From the NCBI GenBank assembly GCA_963514095.1, contig CAUPSS010000180.1, positions 1-64,000 on the forward strand: a stretch of 64,000 bases of DNA, given 5' to 3'. Source of the stretch: Eutrigla gurnardus. Its lineage: Eukaryota; Chordata; Actinopteri; Perciformes; Triglidae. Below the pieces are notes generated by a model. The model worked only from the letters and a program-made list of their open reading frames with translations, made no database searches and was not told the DNA's origin. Within the stretch, counting starts at the first letter, position 1; the number at the start of each line of letters is the position of its first letter. Made by a program: the position numbers and the translations under genes. Below, one piece after another: positions 1-8,050 of the stretch.

Positions 1-441
1 GTCGTAATGAGGACGTTCATTATCGGCGGACCGGTAGTCGGTCGTTTTGTGCGTGTCATGCACGTAAGGAGAACGGCGGCGGTCCGGGGAGTCTCGCCGG
101 AATGTGCGTCGGGGGACGTCATCGCGCGTGGCCGCGCCGTTGTCACGTACGGTGGATGTCCAAGTCTGAGGATGTGGCGGGTTATAATCGTCCCGTGTTA
201 TGTCCGAGTCTCGTTGGGGAGAAGGACGGCGAAGGCCAGGGAAATCCCGCCTATACTGGCGTCGGGGAGAAGCTTCCCTTAAAATTATGTCATAATCACG
301 GACAATATCCGCATAAGACGGTTGGTGGCGGCGCCGGGAATCATGCCTAGGAGAAGGCTGGCGCTCACGTTGTGTCTGGCGACCGCGACGGTGCTTAACT
401 ACCGTCCAGCCGTCGTCTCTGTCTCGTTCGAGAATAGTCAT
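1..441 (-). CDS. ORF1 N-terminal part of a full-length Penelope-like element, cut by the window edge
   Basis: An open frame of 147 codons runs from an ATG at 441 to the window edge without a stop. It is nearly identical to the start of the family B ORF1 at 55487-57700 (offset 57259 bp). The few differences are mostly silent, with one Ser-to-Phe change near residue 67. The protein is basic and rich in Arg, Asp and Pro, with no domain I recognise; it looks like a disordered nucleic-acid-binding region. The array units lack this part of ORF1, so this is the 5' end of a complete element lying directly downstream (in sense) of the truncated tandem copies. An upstream in-frame GTG at 459 is a less likely start. 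The esterase and RT parts of this copy would lie off-window. Confidence 0.75.
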   Translation of the reverse strand, partial: MTILERDRDDGWTVVKHRRGRQTQRERQPSPRHDSRRRHQPSYADIVRDYDIILREASPRRQYRRDFPGLRRPSPQRDSDITRDDYNPPHPQTWTSTVRDNGAATRDDVPRRTFRRDSPDRRRSPYVHDTHKTTDYRSADNERPHYD

Positions 442-640
442 AGTGGAGTAACGGTGCACAAGCGGTGAAATAACGGTGAATAACGGCGAAATAGCCGTGG
501 ATAACGGTGGTATTAGCTAGCTTAGGCCCCGTGGCTAACACGCTACGATAAAACAGCACGTGCACAGCAATAATGGCGAGCGACACTGTGTCTGTAATAG
601 AGCGTACTCACGCGGGCAGAGGATGACAAGTTATATGGTC
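442..640 (-). other. 5' UTR of the full-length element, from hammerhead cut site to ORF1 ATG
   Basis: This is about 200 bp of non-coding leader between the predicted ribozyme cut (640/641) and the ORF1 ATG. It contains short imperfect repeats of the type AACGGTGAAATA near 460-510. The sequence next to the cut (625-634) pairs with 677-686 to complete ribozyme stem I. In family B the same leader is present twice in tandem. Confidence 0.6.
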
Positions 641-686
641 GACGTTTCGGTTCTATGGCAGAACCTTCTTCAGGAAATAACTTGTC
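625..686 (-). ncRNA. Hammerhead ribozyme, type I, both stem I strands present
   Basis: Read on the minus strand: stem I 5' strand (677-686), core CTGAAGA (667-673, fitting CUGANGA), stem II GGTTCT/AGAACC (660-665 with 649-654) around a 5-nt loop, GAAA (645-648), then palindromic ACGT (642-645) as a minimal stem III, and the cut after C (641). Stem I closes with ten perfect pairs (625-634 with 677-686) plus two pairs at the core and an internal loop. One extra A lies between the core and stem II. Hammerheads with very short stem III are known in PLE pseudo-LTRs. This copy joins the tandem array to the full-length element. Activity is inferred, not shown. Confidence 0.82.
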
Positions 687-893
687 TAATTTATGAAAAG
701 AATGATGGACGAGCTCGTGTAGAATGTCCGGGAATTGTGCAGCTACGGTGCGTAATGGGCAGCACGTTAACTCCGGTGTGAGTGTCTCTGGTGGTCATTG
801 CCGGTAATTCTACCATAAAGGCGGTAGTCCGTCCGCCATTTTGTTTAAAACATGCCATTGACTATGGGTAATGTCGTTTTTCGCAGGAAAACA

Positions 894-902
894 AAGATGG
901 CG
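894..902 (+). promoter_or_regulatory. YY1-like site in the pseudo-LTR
   Basis: AAGATGGCG is close to the YY1 consensus that is used in promoters of several vertebrate retroelements. A second GCCATTTTG site in the other orientation lies at 835-843. In family B the match is better (CAAGATGGCGGC at 58315-58326), so the site is conserved between diverged copies. Binding is inferred. Confidence 0.35.
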
Positions 903-1078
903 TCGCTCGGAGGACACGGGATCTCCTCACAGGTCCTGGAAGGGAGCTAAAGCGCCAGCAGTTTCCTGGAAGGGAACTAAACATCACATTTTAGGCATTC
1001 AACATGGATATCTTGTGTAAATAATAATAATAATACATACTTGTATTTAAATGTTAATTATACTACTATAAGTAGTTA

Positions 1079-1087
1079 TTTTATATA
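1079..1087 (-). promoter_or_regulatory. TATA-like box in the pseudo-LTR (candidate element promoter)
   Basis: TATATAAAA lies on the minus strand inside the A/T-rich block, upstream in sense of the YY1-like site at 894-902 and of the hammerhead at 625-686. PLEs are thought to carry promoters in their pseudo-LTRs. Each array unit repeats this site every 4204 bp, so each could drive the next unit downstream. The block is A/T-rich, so a chance match is possible. Confidence 0.3.
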
Positions 1088-1596
1088 TTAATAATAAAGA
1101 AATAATAATAAAAAAATAAATAAAAATGTTGTTATATCCATGTGATGTCTGAGTGTGTGTTTTTTATAAGTTCCAGGTGTCAAAATGGTCCCGTACTTAG
1201 GGTTAGGTGTGAGAAGGAGTGGTTAGGGTTAGGAGAAGTGGACAGGGTGAGGTGTCTCACTTCTCCAAGCACCGTGGGTCTGTAGTGGGGTGTGATGGGG
1301 TCTAAATAATGTAGGGGGCCTGTAGTTTAGGTTTAGGGGTGGGTTCAAATGACATAAGGGGCCTGTAATTTAGGTTTAGGTGTGGGTCCGAATTAGACGT
1401 GGTGGGGGGGAGGAAGAATGTGTAGAGTGTGTATTAACACTGCCGTCGTGGGAGGGAGTAGGCCGCACCCGAGAGTCAGAGCCGGAGGCACGGGCTGGTT
1501 AGGGGAAGAAGAGGGTAGTGGATAGTCCGATGCACTGTCCATCTGCGGCTCCTCCTCCCGAGCACGACCCATCCCCCGTCGCCGTGCAGGCAGTGG

Positions 1597-3846
1597 TCAC
1601 CTCTCATTCAGTCCTCCTGGATGTGTTGTGCCGAGTCTGGCGATCCACTCCTTCTCACACCGGGTTCTCTGTGCCTTGGTCCACCTCAGGTCGCATTGCA
1701 CCACCGTGGCCCGTACCGCCGGCCATCCATGCAGGATGAAGTGATGGACCAGGTGAGTGTGTGTGTTCTTGCGCCTGAGAATGTTGTAGCGATGCTGAGT
1801 GAACCTGGTGAGAAGGGTGTTTAGTGTTTCCCCGACATATTGTGCCCCACAGGTTGAACATACAATAACATACACACAGTTTTTTGACTTAACACATCCG
1901 AAAAAACCTGTTTTGTATATGTTGTTGTTGTGTGGGTTTTTCAGCCATGTTACATGTTTGAAGAACTGGGCTAACACAGATGTCCGTGGGGGATTCAACA
2001 CTTTTAATTTTGCCTTAACCAGTTTGTCCTGTAAATTCCTGTTCCTTCTGTAAGCTGCAATGATTCTGTGATCCATCAGGAGCTGGCTGTCCCTGGAAAA
2101 CAGTGAGAAGCTGTTCTTGGTGGCTGTAACAAGCTTCACAGTGGAAGGAGAATACATGGTGACAAGTGGCAGTGGGGATTCAACAACAATCGGCTTCTTG
2201 ATCATAAAGTTTTTCCGGCATTTGCGGAGAAATGTCCAGGAGTACCCTCTGGTGGTCAACACTGAGAACAGCACTTTGGTGGCCTTAACAAAGTCTACAT
2301 CAAGTGTGCATATTCTCTTGAACCGTAGCAACTGTGATTTAACCAGACCCGGAAAAGTGTGTTTGGGATGGAAACTGGTTTTGTGAAGGAGGGCGTGAGT
2401 GTCTGTCTCCTTGAAGAAAACTTTGATCTCCAGACGGTGAGTGTCTTTGAAGTCCGTGTGTTTGAATGTCGTTGTGTCGAGGAAATCGACAGAGTGCTGG
2501 TCAGCTGTGGATTTGAGTGTTATGGAGGCGTTATGTGTGTTCAAAGTCTGAAGAAACACCTGGAAGTCCTCTTTCGAATGAGTCCAAACGCCCCAAATAT
2601 CATCCAAATATCTGAAGTACTGTACAGGTTTTTTAACACATGTGGCCAGTGCTGAAGCTTCCCACTGGGCCATAAATATGTTGGCATAGGCTGGTGCGAA
2701 CTTTTTGCCCATAGCTGTGCCTTTAACCTGCAGAAAACAGTTACCATCAAACTGAAAGTCATTTCTCTTAAGATTGATCTCCAAAAGGTGAAGTAGCTCC
2801 TTATCCGGCCTCTTTTTATCGGGATATTTGAAGAAAATGTTTTTAACGGCTAAAATGCCCTCATCAATGTCAATGTTAGTATAGAGGCTGTCAATGTCCA
2901 TGGTAAATAGGATAGATTGCTCTGGCATGTGGAGTTGCTTCACCTTGTTGACAAAATCATACGTGTCTTTGATGTAACTGGGATGCCTGGTCGAAAGAGG
3001 AGTTAGATAGTGGTCTAGAAACTCAGCTGTGTAATATGTTTCACTATCACAGTCGGAAACAATAGGTCTACCCGGTGGGATGACATGTGGAACACTCCAT
3101 TTAGCAGGATCTTTATGGATCTTAGGAAGCATGTAAAACAATCTGGCCCTCGGAACAGAGTTACCCAGTAGATACTTTTTCTGCTTAAGATTAATACATT
3201 TCTTATCCACCAATGATTGTATAACCTTAGCTACTAGGGGGATTGTGTCTGGAAATATGGGTTTGGGTAGCCTAGTGTAGTATTGACTGTCATTAAGCTG
3301 CCGATAGCCCTCCCACAGGTATTGGGCCCGGTCCATAATGGTGATCGCACTGCCTTTGTCAGCCGGTTTAAGAACAATGTGTTTGTTATGGCAAAGTCGT
3401 TTGAGAGCCTCCACTTCTGCAGGGAGGAGATTAGGTTTAACAGGAACAACCTTGAACTCAGTGTCAAACTGTGAAATGTCTGCATAAACAAGTGCATTAA
3501 CGGCTGGGTGGATCTTTCCAGGAGGAGGGGTCCAGGTCGACGCAGGTGTGAAGGGCGGTGGTTCCGAGTCCGGCTTATCCTGGAAATACACAGCGAGTTT
3601 CAGTTTTCTGTGGTAAGTCTGGAGATCAAATCTACTTTGTTCCCTAACATGTTTATGGCACCCCTCTGTGGGGATGAATGAAAGACCCCTGTTCAGTAGG
3701 GAAAATTGGGTCTCGGACAATTGAAAGTTTTTAGCCAGCACAATCACATTCTTACTGTTGTTGATATTCGTGCTGTTAATGTTAGTGCTCTTCCCCTCCT
3801 GATTAGACAGGTTTGTGGGGAAGTCTAATTTAGGTAGTTGATCCAA
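1597..3846 (-). CDS. ORF2: Penelope-like reverse transcriptase with C-terminal GIY-YIG endonuclease (unit 1)
   Basis: A 749-residue frame. The PLE hallmark DKG motif is at residues 163-165. RT motifs follow: LPKIHK (240-245), GRPIVSD (259-265), motif A MDIDSLYTN (316-324), motif B GTAMGKKFAP (376-385), motif C YLDD (413-416), and VDFLD (453-457). The C-terminal GIY-YIG nuclease has VYVIV (658-662), YVGE (670-673), a basic helix with R681 and the candidate catalytic Glu733. C663 and C666 lie between the GIY and YIG strands, with H685 and H701/H702 after them, as in the CCHH site of canonical PLEs. The product should nick target DNA and prime reverse transcription. Residue 1 is a TTG codon; the frame opens at 3858 after a TAA and its first ATG is residue 171, beyond the DKG motif. 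The frame overlaps ORF1 by 31 nt in the -1 frame. Unit 1 alone has Cys217; the others have Phe. Clade (Neptune, Poseidon or other) was not resolved. Confidence 0.93.
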   Translation of the reverse strand: MDQLPKLDFPTNLSNQEGKSTNINSTNINNSKNVIVLAKNFQLSETQFSLLNRGLSFIPTEGCHKHVREQSRFDLQTYHRKLKLAVYFQDKPDSEPPPFTPASTWTPPPGKIHPAVNALVYADISQFDTEFKVVPVKPNLLPAEVEALKRLCHNKHIVLKPADKGSAITIMDRAQYLWEGYRQLNDSQYYTRLPKPIFPDTIPLVAKVIQSLVDKKCINLKQKKYLLGNSVPRARLFYMLPKIHKDPAKWSVPHVIPPGRPIVSDCDSETYYTAEFLDHYLTPLSTRHPSYIKDTYDFVNKVKQLHMPEQSILFTMDIDSLYTNIDIDEGILAVKNIFFKYPDKKRPDKELLHLLEINLKRNDFQFDGNCFLQVKGTAMGKKFAPAYANIFMAQWEASALATCVKKPVQYFRYLDDIWGVWTHSKEDFQVFLQTLNTHNASITLKSTADQHSVDFLDTTTFKHTDFKDTHRLEIKVFFKETDTHALLHKTSFHPKHTFPGLVKSQLLRFKRICTLDVDFVKATKVLFSVLTTRGYSWTFLRKCRKNFMIKKPIVVESPLPLVTMYSPSTVKLVTATKNSFSLFSRDSQLLMDHRIIAAYRRNRNLQDKLVKAKLKVLNPPRTSVLAQFFKHVTWLKNPHNNNIYKTGFFGCVKSKNCVYVIVCSTCGAQYVGETLNTLLTRFTQHRYNILRRKNTHTHLVHHFILHGWPAVRATVVQCDLRWTKAQRTRCEKEWIARLGTTHPGGLNER

Positions 3847-4631
3847 TGCTCTGAGACATTAACTGCCGTTGAACGAGTCCAATGAACCATGTCTCTTTCA
3901 GTGTTGAAGTTTTCTTGGGGCAGAGCCTCAATGAACCCACAGTTTGTGGAAATGTGTTGATTGAGGTGGGCCAGGAGGGTCTGCTCCTTGTGTGGGAGAG
4001 TTTTGGAAAAGTTAATCTCTGGGACCAGGATCTCAGCATGAGGGAACCTGGTCTTAGCAGTCTTAAGTAGTTTCTGTAACTCTTTAACGGCAGTCTCGCC
4101 GTTTAGTTGGCCCTTGTTGTTGAGGCCAAAGGAGAGGACCATTTTGTCGACCGTCACAGTGCTCGTGGCGGCGGCGAGGATGGCCTCTGCATGTCTGATC
4201 GTGGCACCTGGGAAGCCGTCGATCTGTAGATCTGGAATAGTGTATGGCGGGAGTCTGGTAACGTTCGAGTCGCCCAGGACGACCCACTTCTTTACAATAT
4301 GTAGAGACCAGGTCTGAAGCTTCTTAGTAGTGTTGCAATGTCTAGTGGGTTTGCGTGCTCTGCTCTCAGGGGGAGAGAGAAGAGGCAGTTTGGTTTGAAC
4401 CATAGTCTTACGGCCCAGGGGGGACAAGTTGTTCCTGGTCCTCGGTGATAGTCTCTGGGCGAGTCCAGGAGGAGGAGGAGAAGGAGAGGGGGACGGAGAA
4501 AACGACTGGAGCTCCGATTCAAATGCGTCGGCGTAGTCGAGGTCCATTGCGTCCATCTCTGGGTTGCCCTCGATCATTTCCTCCTTGGTCGGCAACACAG
4601 TGTGTGAGTCCATGGCTGTGTCTTCTCCCAT
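3825..4631 (-). CDS. ORF1 (5'-truncated): SGNH/GDSL esterase-like protein (unit 1)
   Basis: 268 residues from the first in-frame ATG at 4631. Residues 1-110 are low-complexity: an acidic stretch, a Ser-Pro run and basic patches, homologous to the C-terminal end of the family B ORF1. Residues about 111-268 form an SGNH hydrolase-like domain: block I GDSN with S122, block II Gly142 (GFPGAT), block III GLNN (169-172, with N171 as oxyanion-hole Asn), and block V DMVH (D247, H250). The Ser-Asp-His set is complete. Esterase domains are known in ORF1 of CR1-type LINEs and in rotifer Terminons; the substrate is unknown. The frame stays open upstream of the ATG into the ribozyme at 4856 with no other ATG, because the unit lacks the N-terminal part of ORF1 seen at 1-441. 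The stop TAG is at 3825-3827. Confidence 0.85.
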   Translation of the reverse strand: MGEDTAMDSHTVLPTKEEMIEGNPEMDAMDLDYADAFESELQSFSPSPSPSPPPPGLAQRLSPRTRNNLSPLGRKTMVQTKLPLLSPPESRARKPTRHCNTTKKLQTWSLHIVKKWVVLGDSNVTRLPPYTIPDLQIDGFPGATIRHAEAILAAATSTVTVDKMVLSFGLNNKGQLNGETAVKELQKLLKTAKTRFPHAEILVPEINFSKTLPHKEQTLLAHLNQHISTNCGFIEALPQENFNTERDMVHWTRSTAVNVSEHWINYLN

Positions 4632-4840
4632 CTGTGACTCCAGCACTTCGATGATGTCCAGGTCCGGTCCCAGGACGCAGACGTGGGATGTAGGAGGGGT
4701 CCCGGGGGTCCGAAGGGGTCCACGGGAGTCTCCGGCGGTCGTTGCAGCAGGAGACGTGATCCGTCGGCGTGAAGCGGGTCCCGGCCGTGCACGTGGGACG
4801 GGGGTTGGTGTAAAGGGGACCGTGAAGTCCTGATCGACCC

Positions 4841-4881
4841 TTTCGACGTTTCGGTTCTATGGCAGAACCTTCTTCAGGAAA
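4841..4881 (-). ncRNA. Hammerhead ribozyme at the unit 1/unit 2 junction
   Basis: The core, stem II and ACGT stem III are identical to 641-673, but the sequence after the cut is truncated ORF1 instead of the 5' UTR, so the long stem I is lost. By chance or selection the new 3' side begins GAAA and pairs with TTTC before the core, giving a 4-bp stem I followed by weak wobble pairs. The unit junction is at 4844/4845, give or take 2 nt because TC is shared by both joined sequences. Confidence 0.75.
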
Positions 4882-5800
4882 TAACTTGTCTAATTTATGA
4901 AAAGAATGATGGACGAGCTCGTGTAGAATGTCCGGGAATTGTGCAGCTACGGTGCGTAATGGGCAGCACGTTAACTCCGGTGTGAGTGTCTCTGGTGGTC
5001 ATTGCCGGTAATTCTACCATAAAGGCGGTAGTCCGTCCGCCATTTTGTTTAAAACATGCCATTGACTATGGGTAATGTCGTTTTTCGCAGGAAAACAAAG
5101 ATGGCGTCGCTCGGAGGACACGGGATCTCCTCACAGGTCCTGGAAGGGAGCTAAAGCGCCAGCAGTTTCCTGGAAGGGAACTAAACATCACATTTTAGGC
5201 ATTCAACATGGATATCTTGTGTAAATAATAATAATAATACATACTTGTATTTAAATGTTAATTATACTACTATAAGTAGTTATTTTATATATTAATAATA
5301 AAGAAATAATAATAAAAAAATAAATAAAAATGTTGTTATATCCATGTGATGTCTGAGTGTGTGTTTTTTATAAGTTCCAGGTGTCAAAATGGTCCCGTAC
5401 TTAGGGTTAGGTGTGAGAAGGAGTGGTTAGGGTTAGGAGAAGTGGACAGGGTGAGGTGTCTCACTTCTCCAAGCACCGTGGGTCTGTAGTGGGGTGTGAT
5501 GGGGTCTAAATAATGTAGGGGGCCTGTAGTTTAGGTTTAGGGGTGGGTTCAAATGACATAAGGGGCCTGTAATTTAGGTTTAGGTGTGGGTCCGAATTAG
5601 ACGTGGTGGGGGGGAGGAAGAATGTGTAGAGTGTGTATTAACACTGCCGTCGTGGGAGGGAGTAGGCCGCACCCGAGAGTCAGAGCCGGAGGCACGGGCT
5701 GGTTAGGGGAAGAAGAGGGTAGTGGATAGTCCGATGCACTGTCCATCTGCGGCTCCTCCTCCCGAGCACGACCCATCCCCCGTCGCCGTGCAGGCAGTGG

Positions 5801-8050
5801 TCACCTCTCATTCAGTCCTCCTGGATGTGTTGTGCCGAGTCTGGCGATCCACTCCTTCTCACACCGGGTTCTCTGTGCCTTGGTCCACCTCAGGTCGCAT
5901 TGCACCACCGTGGCCCGTACCGCCGGCCATCCATGCAGGATGAAGTGATGGACCAGGTGAGTGTGTGTGTTCTTGCGCCTGAGAATGTTGTAGCGATGCT
6001 GAGTGAACCTGGTGAGAAGGGTGTTTAGTGTTTCCCCGACATATTGTGCCCCACAGGTTGAACATACAATAACATACACACAGTTTTTTGACTTAACACA
6101 TCCGAAAAAACCTGTTTTGTATATGTTGTTGTTGTGTGGGTTTTTCAGCCATGTTACATGTTTGAAGAACTGGGCTAACACAGATGTCCGTGGGGGATTC
6201 AACACTTTTAATTTTGCCTTAACCAGTTTGTCCTGTAAATTCCTGTTCCTTCTGTAAGCTGCAATGATTCTGTGATCCATCAGGAGCTGGCTGTCCCTGG
6301 AAAACAGTGAGAAGCTGTTCTTGGTGGCTGTAACAAGCTTCACAGTGGAAGGAGAATACATGGTGACAAGTGGCAGTGGGGATTCAACAACAATCGGCTT
6401 CTTGATCATAAAGTTTTTCCGGCATTTGCGGAGAAATGTCCAGGAGTACCCTCTGGTGGTCAACACTGAGAACAGCACTTTGGTGGCCTTAACAAAGTCT
6501 ACATCAAGTGTGCATATTCTCTTGAACCGTAGCAACTGTGATTTAACCAGACCCGGAAAAGTGTGTTTGGGATGGAAACTGGTTTTGTGAAGGAGGGCGT
6601 GAGTGTCTGTCTCCTTGAAGAAAACTTTGATCTCCAGACGGTGAGTGTCTTTGAAGTCCGTGTGTTTGAATGTCGTTGTGTCGAGGAAATCGACAGAGTG
6701 CTGGTCAGCTGTGGATTTGAGTGTTATGGAGGCGTTATGTGTGTTCAAAGTCTGAAGAAACACCTGGAAGTCCTCTTTCGAATGAGTCCAAACGCCCCAA
6801 ATATCATCCAAATATCTGAAGTACTGTACAGGTTTTTTAACACATGTGGCCAGTGCTGAAGCTTCCCACTGGGCCATAAATATGTTGGCATAGGCTGGTG
6901 CGAACTTTTTGCCCATAGCTGTGCCTTTAACCTGCAGAAAACAGTTACCATCAAACTGAAAGTCATTTCTCTTAAGATTGATCTCCAAAAGGTGAAGTAG
7001 CTCCTTATCCGGCCTCTTTTTATCGGGATATTTGAAGAAAATGTTTTTAACGGCTAAAATGCCCTCATCAATGTCAATGTTAGTATAGAGGCTGTCAATG
7101 TCCATGGTAAATAGGATAGATTGCTCTGGCATGTGGAGTTGCTTCACCTTGTTGACAAAATCATACGTGTCTTTGATGTAACTGGGATGCCTGGTCGAAA
7201 GAGGAGTTAGATAGTGGTCTAGAAACTCAGCTGTGTAATATGTTTCACTATCACAGTCGGAAACAATAGGTCTACCCGGTGGGATGACATGTGGAACACT
7301 CCATTTAGCAGGATCTTTATGGATCTTAGGAAGCATGTAAAACAATCTGGCCCTCGGAACAGAGTTACCCAGTAGATACTTTTTCTGCTTAAGATTAATA
7401 AATTTCTTATCCACCAATGATTGTATAACCTTAGCTACTAGGGGGATTGTGTCTGGAAATATGGGTTTGGGTAGCCTAGTGTAGTATTGACTGTCATTAA
7501 GCTGCCGATAGCCCTCCCACAGGTATTGGGCCCGGTCCATAATGGTGATCGCACTGCCTTTGTCAGCCGGTTTAAGAACAATGTGTTTGTTATGGCAAAG
7601 TCGTTTGAGAGCCTCCACTTCTGCAGGGAGGAGATTAGGTTTAACAGGAACAACCTTGAACTCAGTGTCAAACTGTGAAATGTCTGCATAAACAAGTGCA
7701 TTAACGGCTGGGTGGATCTTTCCAGGAGGAGGGGTCCAGGTCGACGCAGGTGTGAAGGGCGGTGGTTCCGAGTCCGGCTTATCCTGGAAATACACAGCGA
7801 GTTTCAGTTTTCTGTGGTAAGTCTGGAGATCAAATCTACTTTGTTCCCTAACATGTTTATGGCACCCCTCTGTGGGGATGAATGAAAGACCCCTGTTCAG
7901 TAGGGAAAATTGGGTCTCGGACAATTGAAAGTTTTTAGCCAGCACAATCACATTCTTACTGTTGTTGATATTCGTGCTGTTAATGTTAGTGCTCTTCCCC
8001 TCCTGATTAGACAGGTTTGTGGGGAAGTCTAATTTAGGTAGTTGATCCAA
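5801..8050 (-). CDS. ORF2 PLE reverse transcriptase/GIY-YIG endonuclease (unit 2)
   Basis: Intact copy; same protein as at 1597-3846 except Phe217. It also lacks an AUG upstream of the DKG motif. Confidence 0.93.
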   Translation of the reverse strand: MDQLPKLDFPTNLSNQEGKSTNINSTNINNSKNVIVLAKNFQLSETQFSLLNRGLSFIPTEGCHKHVREQSRFDLQTYHRKLKLAVYFQDKPDSEPPPFTPASTWTPPPGKIHPAVNALVYADISQFDTEFKVVPVKPNLLPAEVEALKRLCHNKHIVLKPADKGSAITIMDRAQYLWEGYRQLNDSQYYTRLPKPIFPDTIPLVAKVIQSLVDKKFINLKQKKYLLGNSVPRARLFYMLPKIHKDPAKWSVPHVIPPGRPIVSDCDSETYYTAEFLDHYLTPLSTRHPSYIKDTYDFVNKVKQLHMPEQSILFTMDIDSLYTNIDIDEGILAVKNIFFKYPDKKRPDKELLHLLEINLKRNDFQFDGNCFLQVKGTAMGKKFAPAYANIFMAQWEASALATCVKKPVQYFRYLDDIWGVWTHSKEDFQVFLQTLNTHNASITLKSTADQHSVDFLDTTTFKHTDFKDTHRLEIKVFFKETDTHALLHKTSFHPKHTFPGLVKSQLLRFKRICTLDVDFVKATKVLFSVLTTRGYSWTFLRKCRKNFMIKKPIVVESPLPLVTMYSPSTVKLVTATKNSFSLFSRDSQLLMDHRIIAAYRRNRNLQDKLVKAKLKVLNPPRTSVLAQFFKHVTWLKNPHNNNIYKTGFFGCVKSKNCVYVIVCSTCGAQYVGETLNTLLTRFTQHRYNILRRKNTHTHLVHHFILHGWPAVRATVVQCDLRWTKAQRTRCEKEWIARLGTTHPGGLNER

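Larger units (their letters stand above)
642..1596 (-). repeat. 3' UTR and pseudo-LTR of unit 1 (same in every unit at +4204 n)
   Basis: This is the non-coding 955 bp between the ORF2 stop and the hammerhead cut. In sense order it holds: a C-rich stretch with CCCCTAACC (1498-1506), two similar segments at about 1311-1396, telomere-complementary CCTAACCCTAA motifs (1196-1233), an A/T-rich block (about 1016-1135) flanked by the 10-bp inverted repeat ACATGGATAT (1002-1011 and 1134-1143), a YY1-like site (894-902), and the ribozyme. The part from 641 to about 1160 is homologous to the family B pseudo-LTR at 58062-58575. No AATAAA was found in sense between the ribozyme and about 1200, in line with 3' ends made by ribozyme cleavage. 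Confidence 0.7.

Noticed and set aside
1518..2762. Several + and - strand frames of 60-98 codons inside the ORF2 region of each unit
   Set aside because: They overlap the RT/endonuclease gene in other frames, show no domain, and repeat only because the unit repeats.
1597..3846. LTR retrotransposon or LINE as the source of the RT
   Set aside because: No protease, RNase H, integrase or APE domain; the DKG motif, YLDD context and C-terminal GIY-YIG with Cys pair between its strands are typical of PLEs.
3825..3860. Classical -1 slippery heptamer in the ORF1/ORF2 overlap
   Set aside because: No XXXYYYZ heptamer in the right frame was found; only the imperfect CCTAAAT.
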